Of a stretch of 64,000 nt of DNA, positions 51,468 to 61,665 are shown in pieces. The DNA comes from Oscillospiraceae bacterium. Lineage in GTDB: Bacteria; Bacillota; Clostridia; Oscillospirales; Oscillospiraceae. Position 1 is the first letter of the stretch, and each line of letters begins with the position of its first letter. Position numbers and translations under genes: made by a program. Location: contig JAAWCD010000018.1 in NCBI GenBank assembly GCA_022793095.1, forward strand, positions 62,001 to 126,000. The letters are read 5' to 3'. The notes under the pieces are model-generated. The model had not been told where the DNA came from and searched no databases. It saw nothing but the letters and a program-made list of their open reading frames with translations.

Positions 51468-52055
51468 ATGACATTGAACACATCGGAGCTCCAATGGACC
51501 CGAGCGCCGAAGGCATACGATGTCCGGCCTGACCGAATTTCTATCGTTACGGAACCGGGCACCGACTTATGGCAGCGGACCTACTATGGTTTTCAGAACG
51601 ACAACGCGCCGGTTCTCCAGATGAAAACAACTGAACAGTATTTCTCCTTTACGGTTAAAACCTCCTTTGACAGCAAACGGCGCTTTGACCAATGTGGCGT
51701 CATCCTGTACTTAGACAGTGAAAATTGGCTGAAGGCCTCCATTGAATACGAAAACGAGCGCTTTCAGCGCCTGGGCAGCGTGGTGACCAACCACGGATAT
51801 TCCGACTGGGCCACTACAGATATTGACGCCTCTGTTCGGGAGATGTGGTATCGCCTCAGCCGGAGAGGTTCGGATTATTGCCTGGAATGTGCTCAAAATG
51901 GAACGGATTTCAGGCAGATGCGTATTTGCCACCTATGGGAAGGGGCAGGTGAAATTCAATTTGGCGTTTATGCCTGTTCCCCAGAGGAATCCTCATTTGA
52001 GGCGGTATTTACTGATTTGGAGCTGACGAAATGCAAGTGGATGCCACACCTATAA
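51468..52055 (+). CDS. DUF1349 (concanavalin-like) protein
   Basis: 195 residues, an all-beta jelly-roll of the DUF1349 family: W-rich opening (SELQWTRAPKAYDV), DLWQRTYYGFQNDNAPVL, FDQCGVILYLDSENWLKASIEYE and WYRLSRRGSDYCLECAQNG. No signal peptide. Related proteins may bind or act on carbohydrates; the role is unknown. ATG at 51468 follows GGGAGA at 7 nt. Overlaps the kinase gene by 25 nt. Confidence 0.82.
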   Translation: MTLNTSELQWTRAPKAYDVRPDRISIVTEPGTDLWQRTYYGFQNDNAPVLQMKTTEQYFSFTVKTSFDSKRRFDQCGVILYLDSENWLKASIEYENERFQRLGSVVTNHGYSDWATTDIDASVREMWYRLSRRGSDYCLECAQNGTDFRQMRICHLWEGAGEIQFGVYACSPEESSFEAVFTDLELTKCKWMPHL

Positions 52056-52555
52056 GGGAAAAACGGTTTCTATGTATCAGCGGCCCCATGGGCGCCGGTA
52101 AAACCACGGTATGCCGGGCCCTTCAACAACGGCTGGACCGCTGTGTGTTTCTGGATGGAGATTGGTGCTGGGACGCCCACCCTTTTCAGGTGACCGGGGA
52201 GACCAAAGCCATGGTGCTGGCGAACATCACCGATGTGCTGAACCGGTTTCTGGCCTGTTCGGTCTATGATACGGTGCTGTTCTGCTGGGTTATGGACCGG
52301 CAGAGCATTTTGGACGATGTGCTGAGCCGCCTTTCTTTAGACGATGTAAAGGTCTGTTCCTTTTCACTGGTCTGCACGGAGGAAGCCCTCCGCGCCCGGC
52401 TGGAGCGGGACGTTGCCGCCGGGCGGAGAAGTCCGGACGCGATAGAAAACGGCTTGGCCCGTCTCCCCCGCTATGAGGCGCTGAACACCGAAAAGCTGGA
52501 CGTAAGCGAGCTTTCCCCGGAGGAGGCCGCGGAAGTGATTTGTAAACGGATATAA
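52031..52555 (+). CDS. P-loop nucleotide kinase-like protein
   Basis: 174 residues. Walker A in CISGPMGAGKTTVCRAL (about 15-31), LDGDW substrate site (about 42), ARLERD and the LID-like RDVAAGRRSPDAIENGLARL. It resembles small AAA/Zeta-type or shikimate-kinase-like enzymes; substrate unknown. The ATG lies inside the DUF1349 gene with GGAG 8 nt upstream, so the two are coupled. Confidence 0.78.
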   Translation: MQVDATPIREKRFLCISGPMGAGKTTVCRALQQRLDRCVFLDGDWCWDAHPFQVTGETKAMVLANITDVLNRFLACSVYDTVLFCWVMDRQSILDDVLSRLSLDDVKVCSFSLVCTEEALRARLERDVAAGRRSPDAIENGLARLPRYEALNTEKLDVSELSPEEAAEVICKRI

Positions 52556-52560
52556 GCGCC

Positions 52561-52596
52561 AAGGGCAGTGCAGACGTTAAACTGCACTGCCCTTTT
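52561..52596 (+). terminator. Terminator of the DUF1349-kinase operon
   Basis: AAGGGCAGTGCA / TGCACTGCCCTTTT hairpin with four U; the following gene is convergent. Confidence 0.85.
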
Positions 52597-52624
52597 AGGC
52601 TGACATGTTTTCTTCCAGTCTCTA

Positions 52625-53422
52625 CTAGTCTGCCGTAGTCACGATCCGAGTCGAATGTGCCGGGAAAAAGGAAATGTTCCACCCTTCCCCGATGCCTTTT
52701 TCGTCCAGAAACCAGACAGAATGGTCCAAACGTTCGTCTTCGACAGTGTAGGAGGTCCGGGTCACGATTCCACCGGCAAAGTGCTCCTCCACAACCAGCC
52801 AGGAAGCGGCCGGAGTCAAGTCCAGGCTGTCCTTCCACTGCTCCTGAGTCAGGGTTTCGGTTTCCAGAAGCAAGTCCTGACTGTCAAACTGCTTGACCAC
52901 CACGTTTTTCAGAGCTGGTATGGTCTGGATGTGAAGGTTGCAGCTCATGGATTTTGTACCCTTCTCCATCCACTCTTTCCGGATGGAAATGGTGCTTACT
53001 CCCCTTCCATACGCGGTGAACTCCTTGCACAGATAGAGACTGCCGTCCACTGTCTGGTAAACAGAATAGGGCCGGATGATCCGATTTTCGTCCCTAGACA
53101 GATACCAATTCGCCTCAATGAAGGAATCCACACCCAGAGAACAGCTCCCCTCAATTCCCTGACCCAGGAACATGGCGGTCACGTCCAGCTGGGCGTCGGC
53201 CGCCACCAGACAGGCGTATCCCTCCACGCCCTCGAAGGAGACCGTATTGGTTCTCACGTCATAGCTCCCCTCCGCCCGGTCCACATCCGGAACGTTGTCC
53301 CTGTCTCCGACCGCCAGATAAAGCCCGCGGAACCGGTCCTGAGACGGCTCGTCCTGGTGCGATGAGCAGGCGGCAAGCAGCAGGAAACACGCGCTGAGCA
53401 CCATGCAAACGACTCGTTTCAT
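52625..53422 (-). CDS. Lipoprotein of unknown function
   Basis: 265 residues. Signal peptide ending in the lipobox LLLAACSS (Cys about 19). The mature part is mostly beta, with no motif I recognise (DRFRGLYLAVGDRDNVPDV; ICAGGIVTRTSYTVEDERL region near the end). Strong SD GGAGGG 7 nt before ATG and a near-perfect promoter (53447-53475). A second lipoprotein gene of similar type lies at 55221. Confidence 0.75.
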   Translation of the reverse strand: MKRVVCMVLSACFLLLAACSSHQDEPSQDRFRGLYLAVGDRDNVPDVDRAEGSYDVRTNTVSFEGVEGYACLVAADAQLDVTAMFLGQGIEGSCSLGVDSFIEANWYLSRDENRIIRPYSVYQTVDGSLYLCKEFTAYGRGVSTISIRKEWMEKGTKSMSCNLHIQTIPALKNVVVKQFDSQDLLLETETLTQEQWKDSLDLTPAASWLVVEEHFAGGIVTRTSYTVEDERLDHSVWFLDEKGIGEGWNISFFPAHSTRIVTTAD

Positions 53423-53446
53423 GTGATTTCCCTCCGTTTTTTCTTT

Positions 53447-53475
53447 ATTTTACCATGCGATGCTCACGCTGTCAA
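53447..53475 (-). promoter_or_regulatory. Promoter of the lipoprotein gene
   Basis: Minus strand: TTGACA (53470-53475), 17-nt spacer, TAAAAT (53447-53452). Confidence 0.8.
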
Positions 53476-53476
53476 T

Positions 53477-53506
53477 AAAAAGCAGGCCGCAAATCGCGGC
53501 CTGCTG
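53477..53506 (-). terminator. Terminator of guaB
   Basis: Minus strand: AGCAGGCCGC / GCGGCCTGCTTTTT hairpin with 5-nt loop, just before the next promoter. Confidence 0.88.
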
Positions 53507-53521
53507 TTTGAATTGCTCCGA

Positions 53522-54997
<1,476 letters not shown>

Positions 54998-55039
54998 TCA
55001 CGACAACTCCTTTTTCCTTTGTATTTGGGTATTTGATTT

Positions 55040-55068
55040 ATTGTACTCGCAACGTAGAATTCTGTCAA
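55040..55068 (-). promoter_or_regulatory. Promoter of guaB
   Basis: Minus strand: TTGACA (55063-55068), 17-nt spacer, TACAAT (55040-55045). No purine riboswitch is visible in the short leader. Confidence 0.8.
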
Positions 55069-55130
55069 TTGGTTTCTACCCCGCAGTTCCACCAAAAAAA
55101 CAGGAAACCCCTCCGATTGTTTTGTTGTTC

Positions 55131-55200
55131 CTTCTTTTTCTTATAAGAAAAAGAAGCAAAAAGAACCTTAAACTGGCGATACTGCGGCAATTCTCAAGGG
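55131..55200. repeat. Dispersed palindromic repeat, half copy 15
   Basis: Hairpin CTTCTTTTTCTTA / TAAGAAAAAGAAG, arm CAAAAAGAACCTTAAACTGG, then CGATACTGCGGCAATTCTCAAGG, which matches the centre of the copies at 58.9 kb. Confidence 0.85.
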
Positions 55201-55220
55201 GTGCCATGCCCCCGGCGCAC

Positions 55221-56492
55221 CTACATCACCCCTGGCGTTGGCTGAGGGATCGCTTCCCTGCTCACCAGCCGTAAAAGGGCGTATTGAACCTCGTGTGGTG
55301 CCGTCGCGCTGTCCATCATGTAAGCGGTTCGGGCAATTCCGAAGCTGGCGTTTGTCCGGTCCAGCGCCTTGGGGTAGACATAGACCAGGTCTTGCTTGGG
55401 ATAATGACAGTACACGCCCACATATAAGGGTTCTCCATGCTCCGCGAAATAGTCCTCCGGCACGGTACACAGAATATGGGTCTTGACCGGCCCTGTTTCC
55501 CATTCCTCCGGATAGGACAGGTACAGCAGCGGGCTCACCTGCTCGTAATCGCAGATATCCTTTTTTGTCTCCATATGCCAGACCGGCACATCCTCCGAAA
55601 CCGCCAGACAGGTTTCCGGGTCAAAGGGCATGACTCCAATGAAGTCCAGGCCATACTGCGACGCGGAGACATAGGACTGATACTCCCGCTCATAATTCGG
55701 GTCCCAGCTCCGATACGAAAGCGTCAGCGACAGCTGTCCCCGCAGAAACGGCCAGTATTTTGCGTGTTCCTGCATGGTGTAGAGGGTTGGCATCTGCTCA
55801 TATTGCTCCAGAAACCGCTCATAGTGTTCCCGGTCCAAAAACTGAATCAGCCCGGTCCGAAGCCAGAAGTCCTCCCGGTCCGGCCAGTCCGCCGGGTCCA
55901 GGTCCAGTGTGTCCAGCGAAAGGTCCTCGCAGAAATAGCCGGTATAGAACACATCGTCCATCTGATTGAGCAGTTCCTCTCCGCTTTGGCCGTCGTAGCG
56001 GAAATTCACCATATTTTGGACGGAGTAGCCCTTTCCGTCAATGGCGGGGGCCACTGTCCAGCCGCCGCTTTCCCAGACAGAGTATTTGATTGTGCTCTCC
56101 TCCGGCATGGGCAGCGCAAGCCGTTCCAGAACCGCCGTTTCCAGCGCGGCGGAGATTTCTTCCGACTGAAAATTGTCAAAAAAGATGGATTCGCTGTCCA
56201 GATTCAGATAGACAAAAAACTGCTTCCCATCCTGTTCCATCAGGACCAGCACCCCGGCATTGGCATAAAAGCCCCCCATATAAACGTCGGATCCCTGCAC
56301 ATCATAGCCCAGCGCTGCCGCCTCAACGCCGTACTTTTCCCGGATGTAGGCAACGGCCCGCGTCTCGGCGTGCTGCTCTGCCAGGCGGTAAATGCGGCTG
56401 TTTTCCGCCATTCGTTCTCTCCACTCCCGGCAGCTGCCCAAGAGCAGGATAGCCAGAACACACAAAGTCAGCCCGGTAAGCTGCTTTTTCAT
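55221..56492 (-). CDS. Lipoprotein of unknown function
   Basis: 423 residues. Signal peptide with lipobox AILLLGSC (Cys about 21), then an amphipathic helix ([20 protein letters not shown]) and a YIREKYG motif also seen in other clostridial lipoproteins of this sort. The body is rich in aromatic and acidic residues, with no recognised enzyme motif. GAGGTGAG precedes the ATG. Confidence 0.75.
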   Translation of the reverse strand: MKKQLTGLTLCVLAILLLGSCREWRERMAENSRIYRLAEQHAETRAVAYIREKYGVEAAALGYDVQGSDVYMGGFYANAGVLVLMEQDGKQFFVYLNLDSESIFFDNFQSEEISAALETAVLERLALPMPEESTIKYSVWESGGWTVAPAIDGKGYSVQNMVNFRYDGQSGEELLNQMDDVFYTGYFCEDLSLDTLDLDPADWPDREDFWLRTGLIQFLDREHYERFLEQYEQMPTLYTMQEHAKYWPFLRGQLSLTLSYRSWDPNYEREYQSYVSASQYGLDFIGVMPFDPETCLAVSEDVPVWHMETKKDICDYEQVSPLLYLSYPEEWETGPVKTHILCTVPEDYFAEHGEPLYVGVYCHYPKQDLVYVYPKALDRTNASFGIARTAYMMDSATAPHEVQYALLRLVSREAIPQPTPGVM

Positions 56493-56525
56493 GTTTTCTC
56501 ACCTCTGCGGGTTTTCTCTGACGGT

Positions 56526-56554
56526 ATTTTATCACATTTCTTTCTTTTTCACAA
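56526..56554 (-). promoter_or_regulatory. Promoter of the 423-residue lipoprotein gene
   Basis: Minus strand: TTGTGA (56549-56554), 17-nt spacer, TAAAAT (56526-56531). Its -35 overlaps the end of the upstream gene. Confidence 0.6.
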
Positions 56555-57334
56555 GCTCAGAACGTCCGGGAGAAGGCCGGATACCTCCGGATAGGCCATC
56601 AAGGCATAGGAGATACCCAAATTTCTGGCGGTTTGCAGCTTTTTTCGGATGCTGCCCCCGTCGTCGTACAGCACAAAATGCACGCCGCTCTGTCCCTCGG
56701 GCCGGTAGGTGAAGTAGTGGGCGCACAGCTCATTGGAAAAGTAAGTGGCGGGCCGGTACTCCTCCATCAGTGCCCCCAGCGCTTCCCCGCTCAGCTTGTT
56801 CCCCGCTCCGCTGGGTGAGGGCATAGTGAAGTCCTCCGCGCACCGCTCTACCGCCAGAGCGATTCGCTCTATGCCGTAACGCTCCGCCGCCTCGCTGAGC
56901 CGCTCGGACAGAGAACCGCCGGAGACGGCTGAGGAGATCATCACTCTGGCATGAGGCGCGCATTTGGCGTAGGGCTCGGTGACGAACAGCGGCCAGCCCT
57001 TCCCGTTCAGGGCCTGGTCCATTGCCTGGGTCAGCTCCGCCTGAGCCTGGCCGGGCGGGTTCTCCCAGTCGGCAATGACGCCAGTGTAGCCGCGGAGCGC
57101 GCATTCCCGCAGCACCTGCTGGCAGAAAGCGGCGCAGCCGCCCCTTTCGGGCGTATAGCCCTGATCGTCCATCATCAAAAATCCGCCCCGCAGGGCTGCA
57201 GGTATGCCGCCCCGCAGCAGCTGAGGGCCCGGCCCCACGCGATAGGACATGTGCGCCACGGGCACGCCATAACCTGCGGCGGCATGGGCTTGCGCTTGGG
57301 GCGCGGTCAGAATGAGGTTCAGATTGGATGTCAT
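56549..57334 (-). CDS. Probable TIM-barrel protein, weak GH18-like features
   Basis: 261 residues, no signal peptide. GYTGVIADWENPP (about 88-100) resembles the strand-4 catalytic region of GH18-like hydrolases, ending in a glutamate, but the DxxDxDxE pattern is incomplete. TYFSNELCAHYFTYRPEG and GISYALMAYPEVSGLL are consistent with later barrel strands. ATG at 57334 follows GGGGG at 8 nt. Could be a spore- or wall-related protein; activity uncertain. Confidence 0.5.
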   Translation of the reverse strand: MTSNLNLILTAPQAQAHAAAGYGVPVAHMSYRVGPGPQLLRGGIPAALRGGFLMMDDQGYTPERGGCAAFCQQVLRECALRGYTGVIADWENPPGQAQAELTQAMDQALNGKGWPLFVTEPYAKCAPHARVMISSAVSGGSLSERLSEAAERYGIERIALAVERCAEDFTMPSPSGAGNKLSGEALGALMEEYRPATYFSNELCAHYFTYRPEGQSGVHFVLYDDGGSIRKKLQTARNLGISYALMAYPEVSGLLPDVLSL

Positions 57335-57347
57335 GTGTTTTTCCCCC

Positions 57348-57376
57348 TTGTCCAAGGTGCTGGAAGCTGTTATAAT
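57348..57376 (+). promoter_or_regulatory. Promoter of the yqeG gene
   Basis: TTGTCC (57348-57353), 17-nt spacer, TATAAT (57371-57376). Confidence 0.6.
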
Positions 57377-57478
57377 AGGAGTCGCTGCGAAGCGGCCGAA
57401 CGGGCTGCTTCCTATGATTTATGCGGAAATCGGACAAGATAGAACGATTATTTCCGATGCTGAAACGAGGGAGACATT

Positions 57479-57973
57479 TTGACCCTGATTCCAGATCATG
57501 TTTATCCCAGCATTTACGCTCTGGACCCGGAGGAGCTGGCCCGGAGCGGAATTCGGCTGCTGCTGGCCGATTTGGACAACACGCTGGCGGCCTATAAGGA
57601 GGAAACCGCCTCGCCGGAGCTTCACGACTGGAAGGAGCAGCTGGCCGCTCATGGTGTGAAGCTGTTCATTCTGTCCAACAGCCGGAAGCCCACCCGGGCA
57701 AAACGGTTCGCGGAAAGCTTGGGGACGCCCTTTTTGGGGCACGCGGGCAAGCCTGGGACCAGCTCTTTTTTCCGGGTGATGGAGGAGCAGGGTGTCCCGG
57801 CAGCGGAGACGGCCATTGTCGGTGATCAGATTTTTACCGATATCCTGGGCGGAAACCGGTCGGGAATCCAGACCTACCTGGTCAAGCCCCTCCGGCAAGA
57901 CACCCTGTTCCGCGTCCTGCGCTACAAGCTTGAGACTCCCTTCCGCTCCGCGTGTAAAGATAAGCGCATTTGA
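57479..57973 (+). CDS. yqeG: YqeG-family HAD IIIA phosphatase
   Basis: 164 residues. HAD motif I LLLADLDNTLAAY (about 27-39), motif II FILSNSRKP (about 62), motif III KPGTSSFF, motif IV VGDQIFTDILGGNRSG (about 117-132). Length and PDHVYPSIYALDPEEL start fit YqeG. TTG start at 57479 with GAGGGAG 7 nt upstream; no ATG is available near. Adjacent to an endonuclease IV-like gene. Confidence 0.88.
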   Translation: MTLIPDHVYPSIYALDPEELARSGIRLLLADLDNTLAAYKEETASPELHDWKEQLAAHGVKLFILSNSRKPTRAKRFAESLGTPFLGHAGKPGTSSFFRVMEEQGVPAAETAIVGDQIFTDILGGNRSGIQTYLVKPLRQDTLFRVLRYKLETPFRSACKDKRI

Positions 57974-58026
57974 ATCATTCCGATGGAAGGCCATTCTGCA
58001 TTCCACCTTTTAGAAGGAGATTTTCT

Positions 58027-58881
58027 ATGCCTGTACTCTTCGGCGTTGCCGGAAATTCCGAAACCTTCACAAAGACAGTCAGCAAATCCTCAGCTGCCGC
58101 GCCCGCCTGGCTCCGGGCCATCGGGCTGGACGCCTATGAATACCAATGCGGGAAGGGCGTCCATGTGGGCGAGGAGACTGCCCGGACTGTGGGGCAGAAT
58201 TCCGCTCAAACTGGGATTGCCCTGTCACTGCATGCCCCCTATTTCATCAATCTGGCCAATCCAGACCCGGAGAGCCTGGAAAAGACCATCGGCTACATCA
58301 CCAGCGCGTGTATGGCGGCCAGTTGGATGAAGGCCGGACGGGTGGTCGTTCACACAGGTGCGTTGATGAAGCGGACCCGTCAGGAGGCCCTTTCCATTGC
58401 CAAACAATCCCTTCGGGCTGTGCTGAACGCCTGCGATGAGGCCGGGTTCGGCGGGATTGCCCTTTGCCCGGAAACCATGGGGAAAATCAACCAGCTGGGC
58501 AGCCTGGACGAGGTGCTGGATCTGTGTACCCTGGATGAGCGTCTGATTCCCTGCATTGATTTTGGCCACCTCTACGCCCGTTCTTTGGGCGAGCTGGAGG
58601 GACATGACGCCTGTGTCCGCATGCTGGACCGGGTTGAGGCGGTGCTGGGCTCCGAACGGGCTTCCCGCTTCCACAGTCATTTTTCCAAAATCGAGTTCAC
58701 GCCCAAGGGCGGAGAGGCACGGCATCTCTGCTTTCATGATCCAGGCTGGGGGCCAGAGTTCCGGCCGCTGGCGGAGGAGCTGGCCCGCCGGGGCTGGAGT
58801 CCCACTATCATCTGTGAGTCCGCCGGAACACAGAGCGAGGATGCGCTGGAAATGAAAAAAATATATCAAACGCTTTCTTGA
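58027..58881 (+). CDS. Endonuclease IV-like TIM-barrel protein
   Basis: 284 residues, shorter than or equal to the about 285 of Nfo. Zinc-ligand motifs: LSLHAPYFINLA (His about 73), VVVHTGALMK, LCPETMGKINQLGSLDE (Glu), PCIDFGHLYAR (Asp, His), and HSHFSKIEFTPKG plus CHDPGW-like end FHDPGWGPEF. Probable AP endonuclease for base excision repair. ATG at 58027 follows AAGGAG. The stop TGA falls in the TTTCTTGA of a repeat. Confidence 0.85.
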   Translation: MPVLFGVAGNSETFTKTVSKSSAAAPAWLRAIGLDAYEYQCGKGVHVGEETARTVGQNSAQTGIALSLHAPYFINLANPDPESLEKTIGYITSACMAASWMKAGRVVVHTGALMKRTRQEALSIAKQSLRAVLNACDEAGFGGIALCPETMGKINQLGSLDEVLDLCTLDERLIPCIDFGHLYARSLGELEGHDACVRMLDRVEAVLGSERASRFHSHFSKIEFTPKGGEARHLCFHDPGWGPEFRPLAEELARRGWSPTIICESAGTQSEDALEMKKIYQTLS

Positions 58882-59153
58882 AAGAAAGCTTAGCAAAGAA
58901 CTTCAAGCTGGCGTACTGCCGTGGTACTCAAGGCACGTTCTGCCCTTGAGAAGGCGTTTTAAGTTCTTTTTGGCTCTTTCTCTTTCAAAAAAAGAAAGCT
59001 TAGCAAAGAACTTCAAGCTGGCGTACTGCCGTGGTACTCAAGGCATGTTCTGCCCTTGAGAAAGCGTACTGCCGTGGTATTCAAGGTTCGTTCTGCCCTT
59101 GAGAAAGCGTTTTAAGTTCTTTTTGGTTCTTTTTCTTTCAAGAAAAAGAACAG
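58872..59153. repeat. Dispersed palindromic repeat, expanded copy 16 with 110-bp tandem duplication
   Basis: Left hairpin GCTTTCTTGAAAGAAAGC and arm TTAGCAAAGAACTTCAAGC (58872-58912). The unit from 58881 to about 58952 recurs at 58991 to about 59062 (period 110) with one change, and a third shorter piece (GCGTACTGCCGTGGTATTC) follows at about 59064. The right arm TTTTAAGTTCTTTTTGG and hairpin GTTCTTTTTCT / AGAAAAAGAAC end before the M24 gene. Confidence 0.9.
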
Positions 59154-59177
59154 AAAATAGAAAGGAAGTCAATAACC

Positions 59178-60245
59178 ATGAACCATCTGGAAAAAATCTC
59201 CGCACAACTCCCCTCCTTTGAGCTGGACGCCATGCTGATTACCAGCGGCCCTGGCGAACGCTACGCCGTCGGGTTCCACGGTGAAGGCACTGTGGTGGCC
59301 GGTCCCAAGGAGTGCTTCTACCACACTGATTCCCGCTATATTGAGTCGGCCAACAACCAGGTCACTGGCGCGGTGATCCGCATGAGCACAACCGCTTCCA
59401 ACCATAAGGTGCTGGTCAAAGAGGCCCTTGAGAAGCTGGGCGCGAAAAAAGTGGGCTTCGAGGACGGCTATATGAGCGTGTTCGACTACAATGACTGGAA
59501 AAAAGCGCTCCCTGATGTGGAGCTGGTCCCCGCGCAGGCTCTGGTCAATGACCTGCGGGCCTCCAAGGACGCTGGCGAGCTGGAGATTATGACCCGCGCT
59601 CAGCGGATCACCGAGCAGGCGTTCGACGAAATTCTCTCCGTACTCACCCCAGGCATGACGGAACAGGACATCGCCGCCCGGCTCACCTATTATATGATGC
59701 GGTTCGGCGCGGAGAAAAATTCCTTTGACCCCATCGTGGTTTCCGGCCCCAACGGCAGCCTGCCCCACGGCATCCCCAGCCAAAAGACGGTCCAGGAAGG
59801 CGAGTTCATCACCATGGACTTTGGCGCTATGGTGGACGGCTACTGCGCTGACATGACCCGCACCGTGGTACTGGGCAAGCCCACTGACGAGATGCGGAAG
59901 GTCTATGACACTGTGCTGGAGGCTCAATTGGCGGGCATCGCCGCTTCCAAGGCGGGTATGATCGGCTGCGACATTGACGCCGTGGCTCGAAAGGTCATCA
60001 CAGACGCCGGTTATGGCGATTATTTCGGCCACGGCTACGGTCATTCTCTGGGGATCGAGATTCACGAGCTCCCTGGAGCCGGTCCCACCAGCAAGAAGCC
60101 TCTTCCCGTAGGCGCGGTGGTCTCCGCCGAGCCGGGCATCTACCTCCCCGGCCGGTTCGGCGTCCGCATTGAAGATGTGGCCGTCATGGAAGAGGGCGGC
60201 TGTACCGTTCTCACCAAAGCGCCCAAAGAACTGATTCTGCTGTAA
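59178..60245 (+). CDS. M24-family Xaa-Pro aminopeptidase
   Basis: 355 residues. Creatinase-like N-terminal domain, then the pita-bread fold with metal ligands in ITMDFGAMVDGYCADMTR (two Asp, about 215-226), GHGYGHSLGIEIHE (His), SAEPGIYL (Glu) and VRIEDV (Glu). Removes N-terminal residues before proline. GAAAGGAAG precedes the ATG. Paired with efp as in many Firmicutes. Confidence 0.94.
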   Translation: MNHLEKISAQLPSFELDAMLITSGPGERYAVGFHGEGTVVAGPKECFYHTDSRYIESANNQVTGAVIRMSTTASNHKVLVKEALEKLGAKKVGFEDGYMSVFDYNDWKKALPDVELVPAQALVNDLRASKDAGELEIMTRAQRITEQAFDEILSVLTPGMTEQDIAARLTYYMMRFGAEKNSFDPIVVSGPNGSLPHGIPSQKTVQEGEFITMDFGAMVDGYCADMTRTVVLGKPTDEMRKVYDTVLEAQLAGIAASKAGMIGCDIDAVARKVITDAGYGDYFGHGYGHSLGIEIHELPGAGPTSKKPLPVGAVVSAEPGIYLPGRFGVRIEDVAVMEEGGCTVLTKAPKELILL

Positions 60246-60285
60246 TTTCTTTTTTATCCGGAAAAAAGGCAAAAAGAACTTGCAA
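60244..60285. repeat. Dispersed palindromic repeat, degenerate copy 17
   Basis: TTTCTTTTTTATCCGGAAAAAAGG hairpin and CAAAAAGAACTTGC arm directly after the M24 stop; its end forms the -35 box of efp. Confidence 0.55.
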
Positions 60286-60308
60286 AAAGAGCCAAAATAG
60301 GCTAGAAT
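60280..60308 (+). promoter_or_regulatory. Promoter of efp
   Basis: TTGCAA (60280-60285), 17-nt spacer, TAGAAT (60303-60308), about 70 nt before the ATG. Confidence 0.65.
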
Positions 60309-60377
60309 AAACGAGCGAACAGAATGCGGAGGGGTTTTTCTCCGCATGGAGAAATGATAAATTGGAGGATGAACCCT

Positions 60378-60944
60378 ATGGCTATGATTTCTGCCAGCGA
60401 CTTTAGAAACGGAGTTACCTTTGAAATGGACGGCAAGGTGATGCAGGTCGTCGAATTTCAGCACGTGAAGCCCGGCAAGGGCGCGGCCTTTGTCCGCACC
60501 AAGATGAAGAACGTCATCACCGGCGGCGTGACTGAGACTTCATTCAACCCTACCGCCAAGTTTGAACAGGCCTTTGTAGAGCGCAAGGACATGGAGTACA
60601 GCTACAACGACGGCGATCTGTACTATTTCATGGACATGGAGACCTTTGACATGATGCCCATCAGCAAGGATTTGCTGGGCGACTCCTTCCGCTTTGTGAA
60701 GGAAAACATGAGCTGCAAAGTCATGTCCTACAAGGGCAGCGTGTTCGGTGTGGAGCCCCCCAACTTCGTGGAGCTGGAAATCACCGAGACCGACCCCGGC
60801 TTCAAGGGCGACACCGCCACCAACGTGACCAAGCCCGCCATCCTGGAGACCGGCGCTGAAATTAAGGTTCCCCTGTTCATCAACCCCGGCGACCGCATCC
60901 GTATCGATACCCGTACCGGCGAGTATCTGGAGCGCTGCAAGTAA
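60378..60944 (+). CDS. efp: Translation elongation factor P
   Basis: 188 residues, three beta-barrel domains. The tip lysine is in [12 protein letters not shown] (about residue 33); C-terminal signature [22 protein letters not shown]. Relieves ribosome stalling at polyproline. ATG at 60378 follows GGAGG at 9 nt; earlier in-frame ATGs lie in or before that site. Confidence 0.96.
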   Translation: MAMISASDFRNGVTFEMDGKVMQVVEFQHVKPGKGAAFVRTKMKNVITGGVTETSFNPTAKFEQAFVERKDMEYSYNDGDLYYFMDMETFDMMPISKDLLGDSFRFVKENMSCKVMSYKGSVFGVEPPNFVELEITETDPGFKGDTATNVTKPAILETGAEIKVPLFINPGDRIRIDTRTGEYLERCK

Positions 60945-61017
60945 TTTTACTTTACAGTGTATGGGGGAGATTTCCGATTCGGCAAGTATTTTCCCTTTAC
61001 AGAAAACCATCCAACTT

Positions 61018-61039
61018 GGGGGCGGCTCCTGCCGCCCCC
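61018..61039 (+). terminator. GC-rich hairpin between efp and the CD1247-domain gene
   Basis: GGGGGCGGC / GCCGCCCCC stem with TCCT loop, followed by TTCTC. Weak U tract; may end efp transcription or act as attenuator for the next gene. Confidence 0.55.
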
Positions 61040-61062
61040 TTCTCACTCGAAAGGAGAACACC

Positions 61063-61482
61063 ATGACCATTTCTGAGAAAGTCGCGTACCTGAAGGGGCT
61101 GGCTGAGGGCCTGAACCTGGACGTGGAGAAGTCCAAGGAGGGCAAGCTGATTTCCGTCATCATCGGTATTCTGGAGGACTTGGGTCTGAGCGTGGAGGAC
61201 CTGGAAGACAGCGTGCAGGCCATCGGCGACGAAATCGACGCCATCACGGATGACCTGTCCGAGATGGAGGACGCCCTCTGCGAGGATGATGACGACGATG
61301 ATTTCGAGGACGACGACGATTTTTTTGAGATCGAGTGCCCTAAGTGTGAGGCTAAGCTCATCATTGACGAGGATGTGCTGTCCGCCGGTGAAATCACCTG
61401 CCCCAACTGCGACCAGAAGTTTGAGCTGGACCTGACCGACGACTGTGAGGACTGCTGCGGCTGCGGCGAGGATACTGAGTAA
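61063..61482 (+). CDS. CD1247 N-terminal-domain protein with acidic linker and zinc ribbon
   Basis: 139 residues. N-terminal helical domain VAYLKGLAEGLNLDVEKSKE (about 7-26) as in the clostridial CD1247 family, a very acidic linker (DDDDDDFEDDDDF), then a zinc ribbon CPKC ... CPNC (about 91-113) and a cysteine-rich tail (CEDCCGCGEDTE). Function unknown; shape suggests a regulator or anti-factor. ATG at 61063 has AAAGGAG upstream. Confidence 0.85.
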   Translation: MTISEKVAYLKGLAEGLNLDVEKSKEGKLISVIIGILEDLGLSVEDLEDSVQAIGDEIDAITDDLSEMEDALCEDDDDDDFEDDDDFFEIECPKCEAKLIIDEDVLSAGEITCPNCDQKFELDLTDDCEDCCGCGEDTE

Positions 61483-61495
61483 GTCTGATACACTG

Positions 61496-61528
61496 AAAGG
61501 ACCACAGAGAAATCTGTGGTCCTTTTTT
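61496..61528 (+). terminator. Terminator of the CD1247-domain gene
   Basis: AAAGGACCACAGA / TCTGTGGTCCTTTTTT hairpin, GAAA loop. Confidence 0.9.
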
Positions 61529-61553
61529 ATCTTTCTAAAAACAAAATTAAAGC

Positions 61554-61581
61554 TTGACTTTCATAAAATTGAGATTATAAT
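61554..61581 (+). promoter_or_regulatory. Promoter of the DUF2089 operon
   Basis: TTGACT (61554-61559), 16-nt spacer, TATAAT (61576-61581); the repeat copy lies in the leader. Confidence 0.75.
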
Positions 61582-61606
61582 AAAAGCATAGAACTTCATC
61601 CTACGT

Positions 61607-61650
61607 AGTTTAAAGTTCTTTTGCTTCTTTTCTTTCAAGAAAAGAAGAGA
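61607..61650. repeat. Dispersed palindromic repeat, half copy 18
   Basis: AGTTTAAAGTTCTTTTG and hairpin CTTCTTTTCT / AGAAAAGAAG (loop TTCA, 61624-61647), ending on AAAAGGAGG of the DUF2089 gene. Confidence 0.9.
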
Positions 61651-61665
61651 AAAGGAGGTGGCTCA

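Noticed and set aside
58872..59153. CRISPR-like array at the repeated units
   Set aside because: Units of 110 bp without spacers, made of the dispersed repeat; no cas genes.
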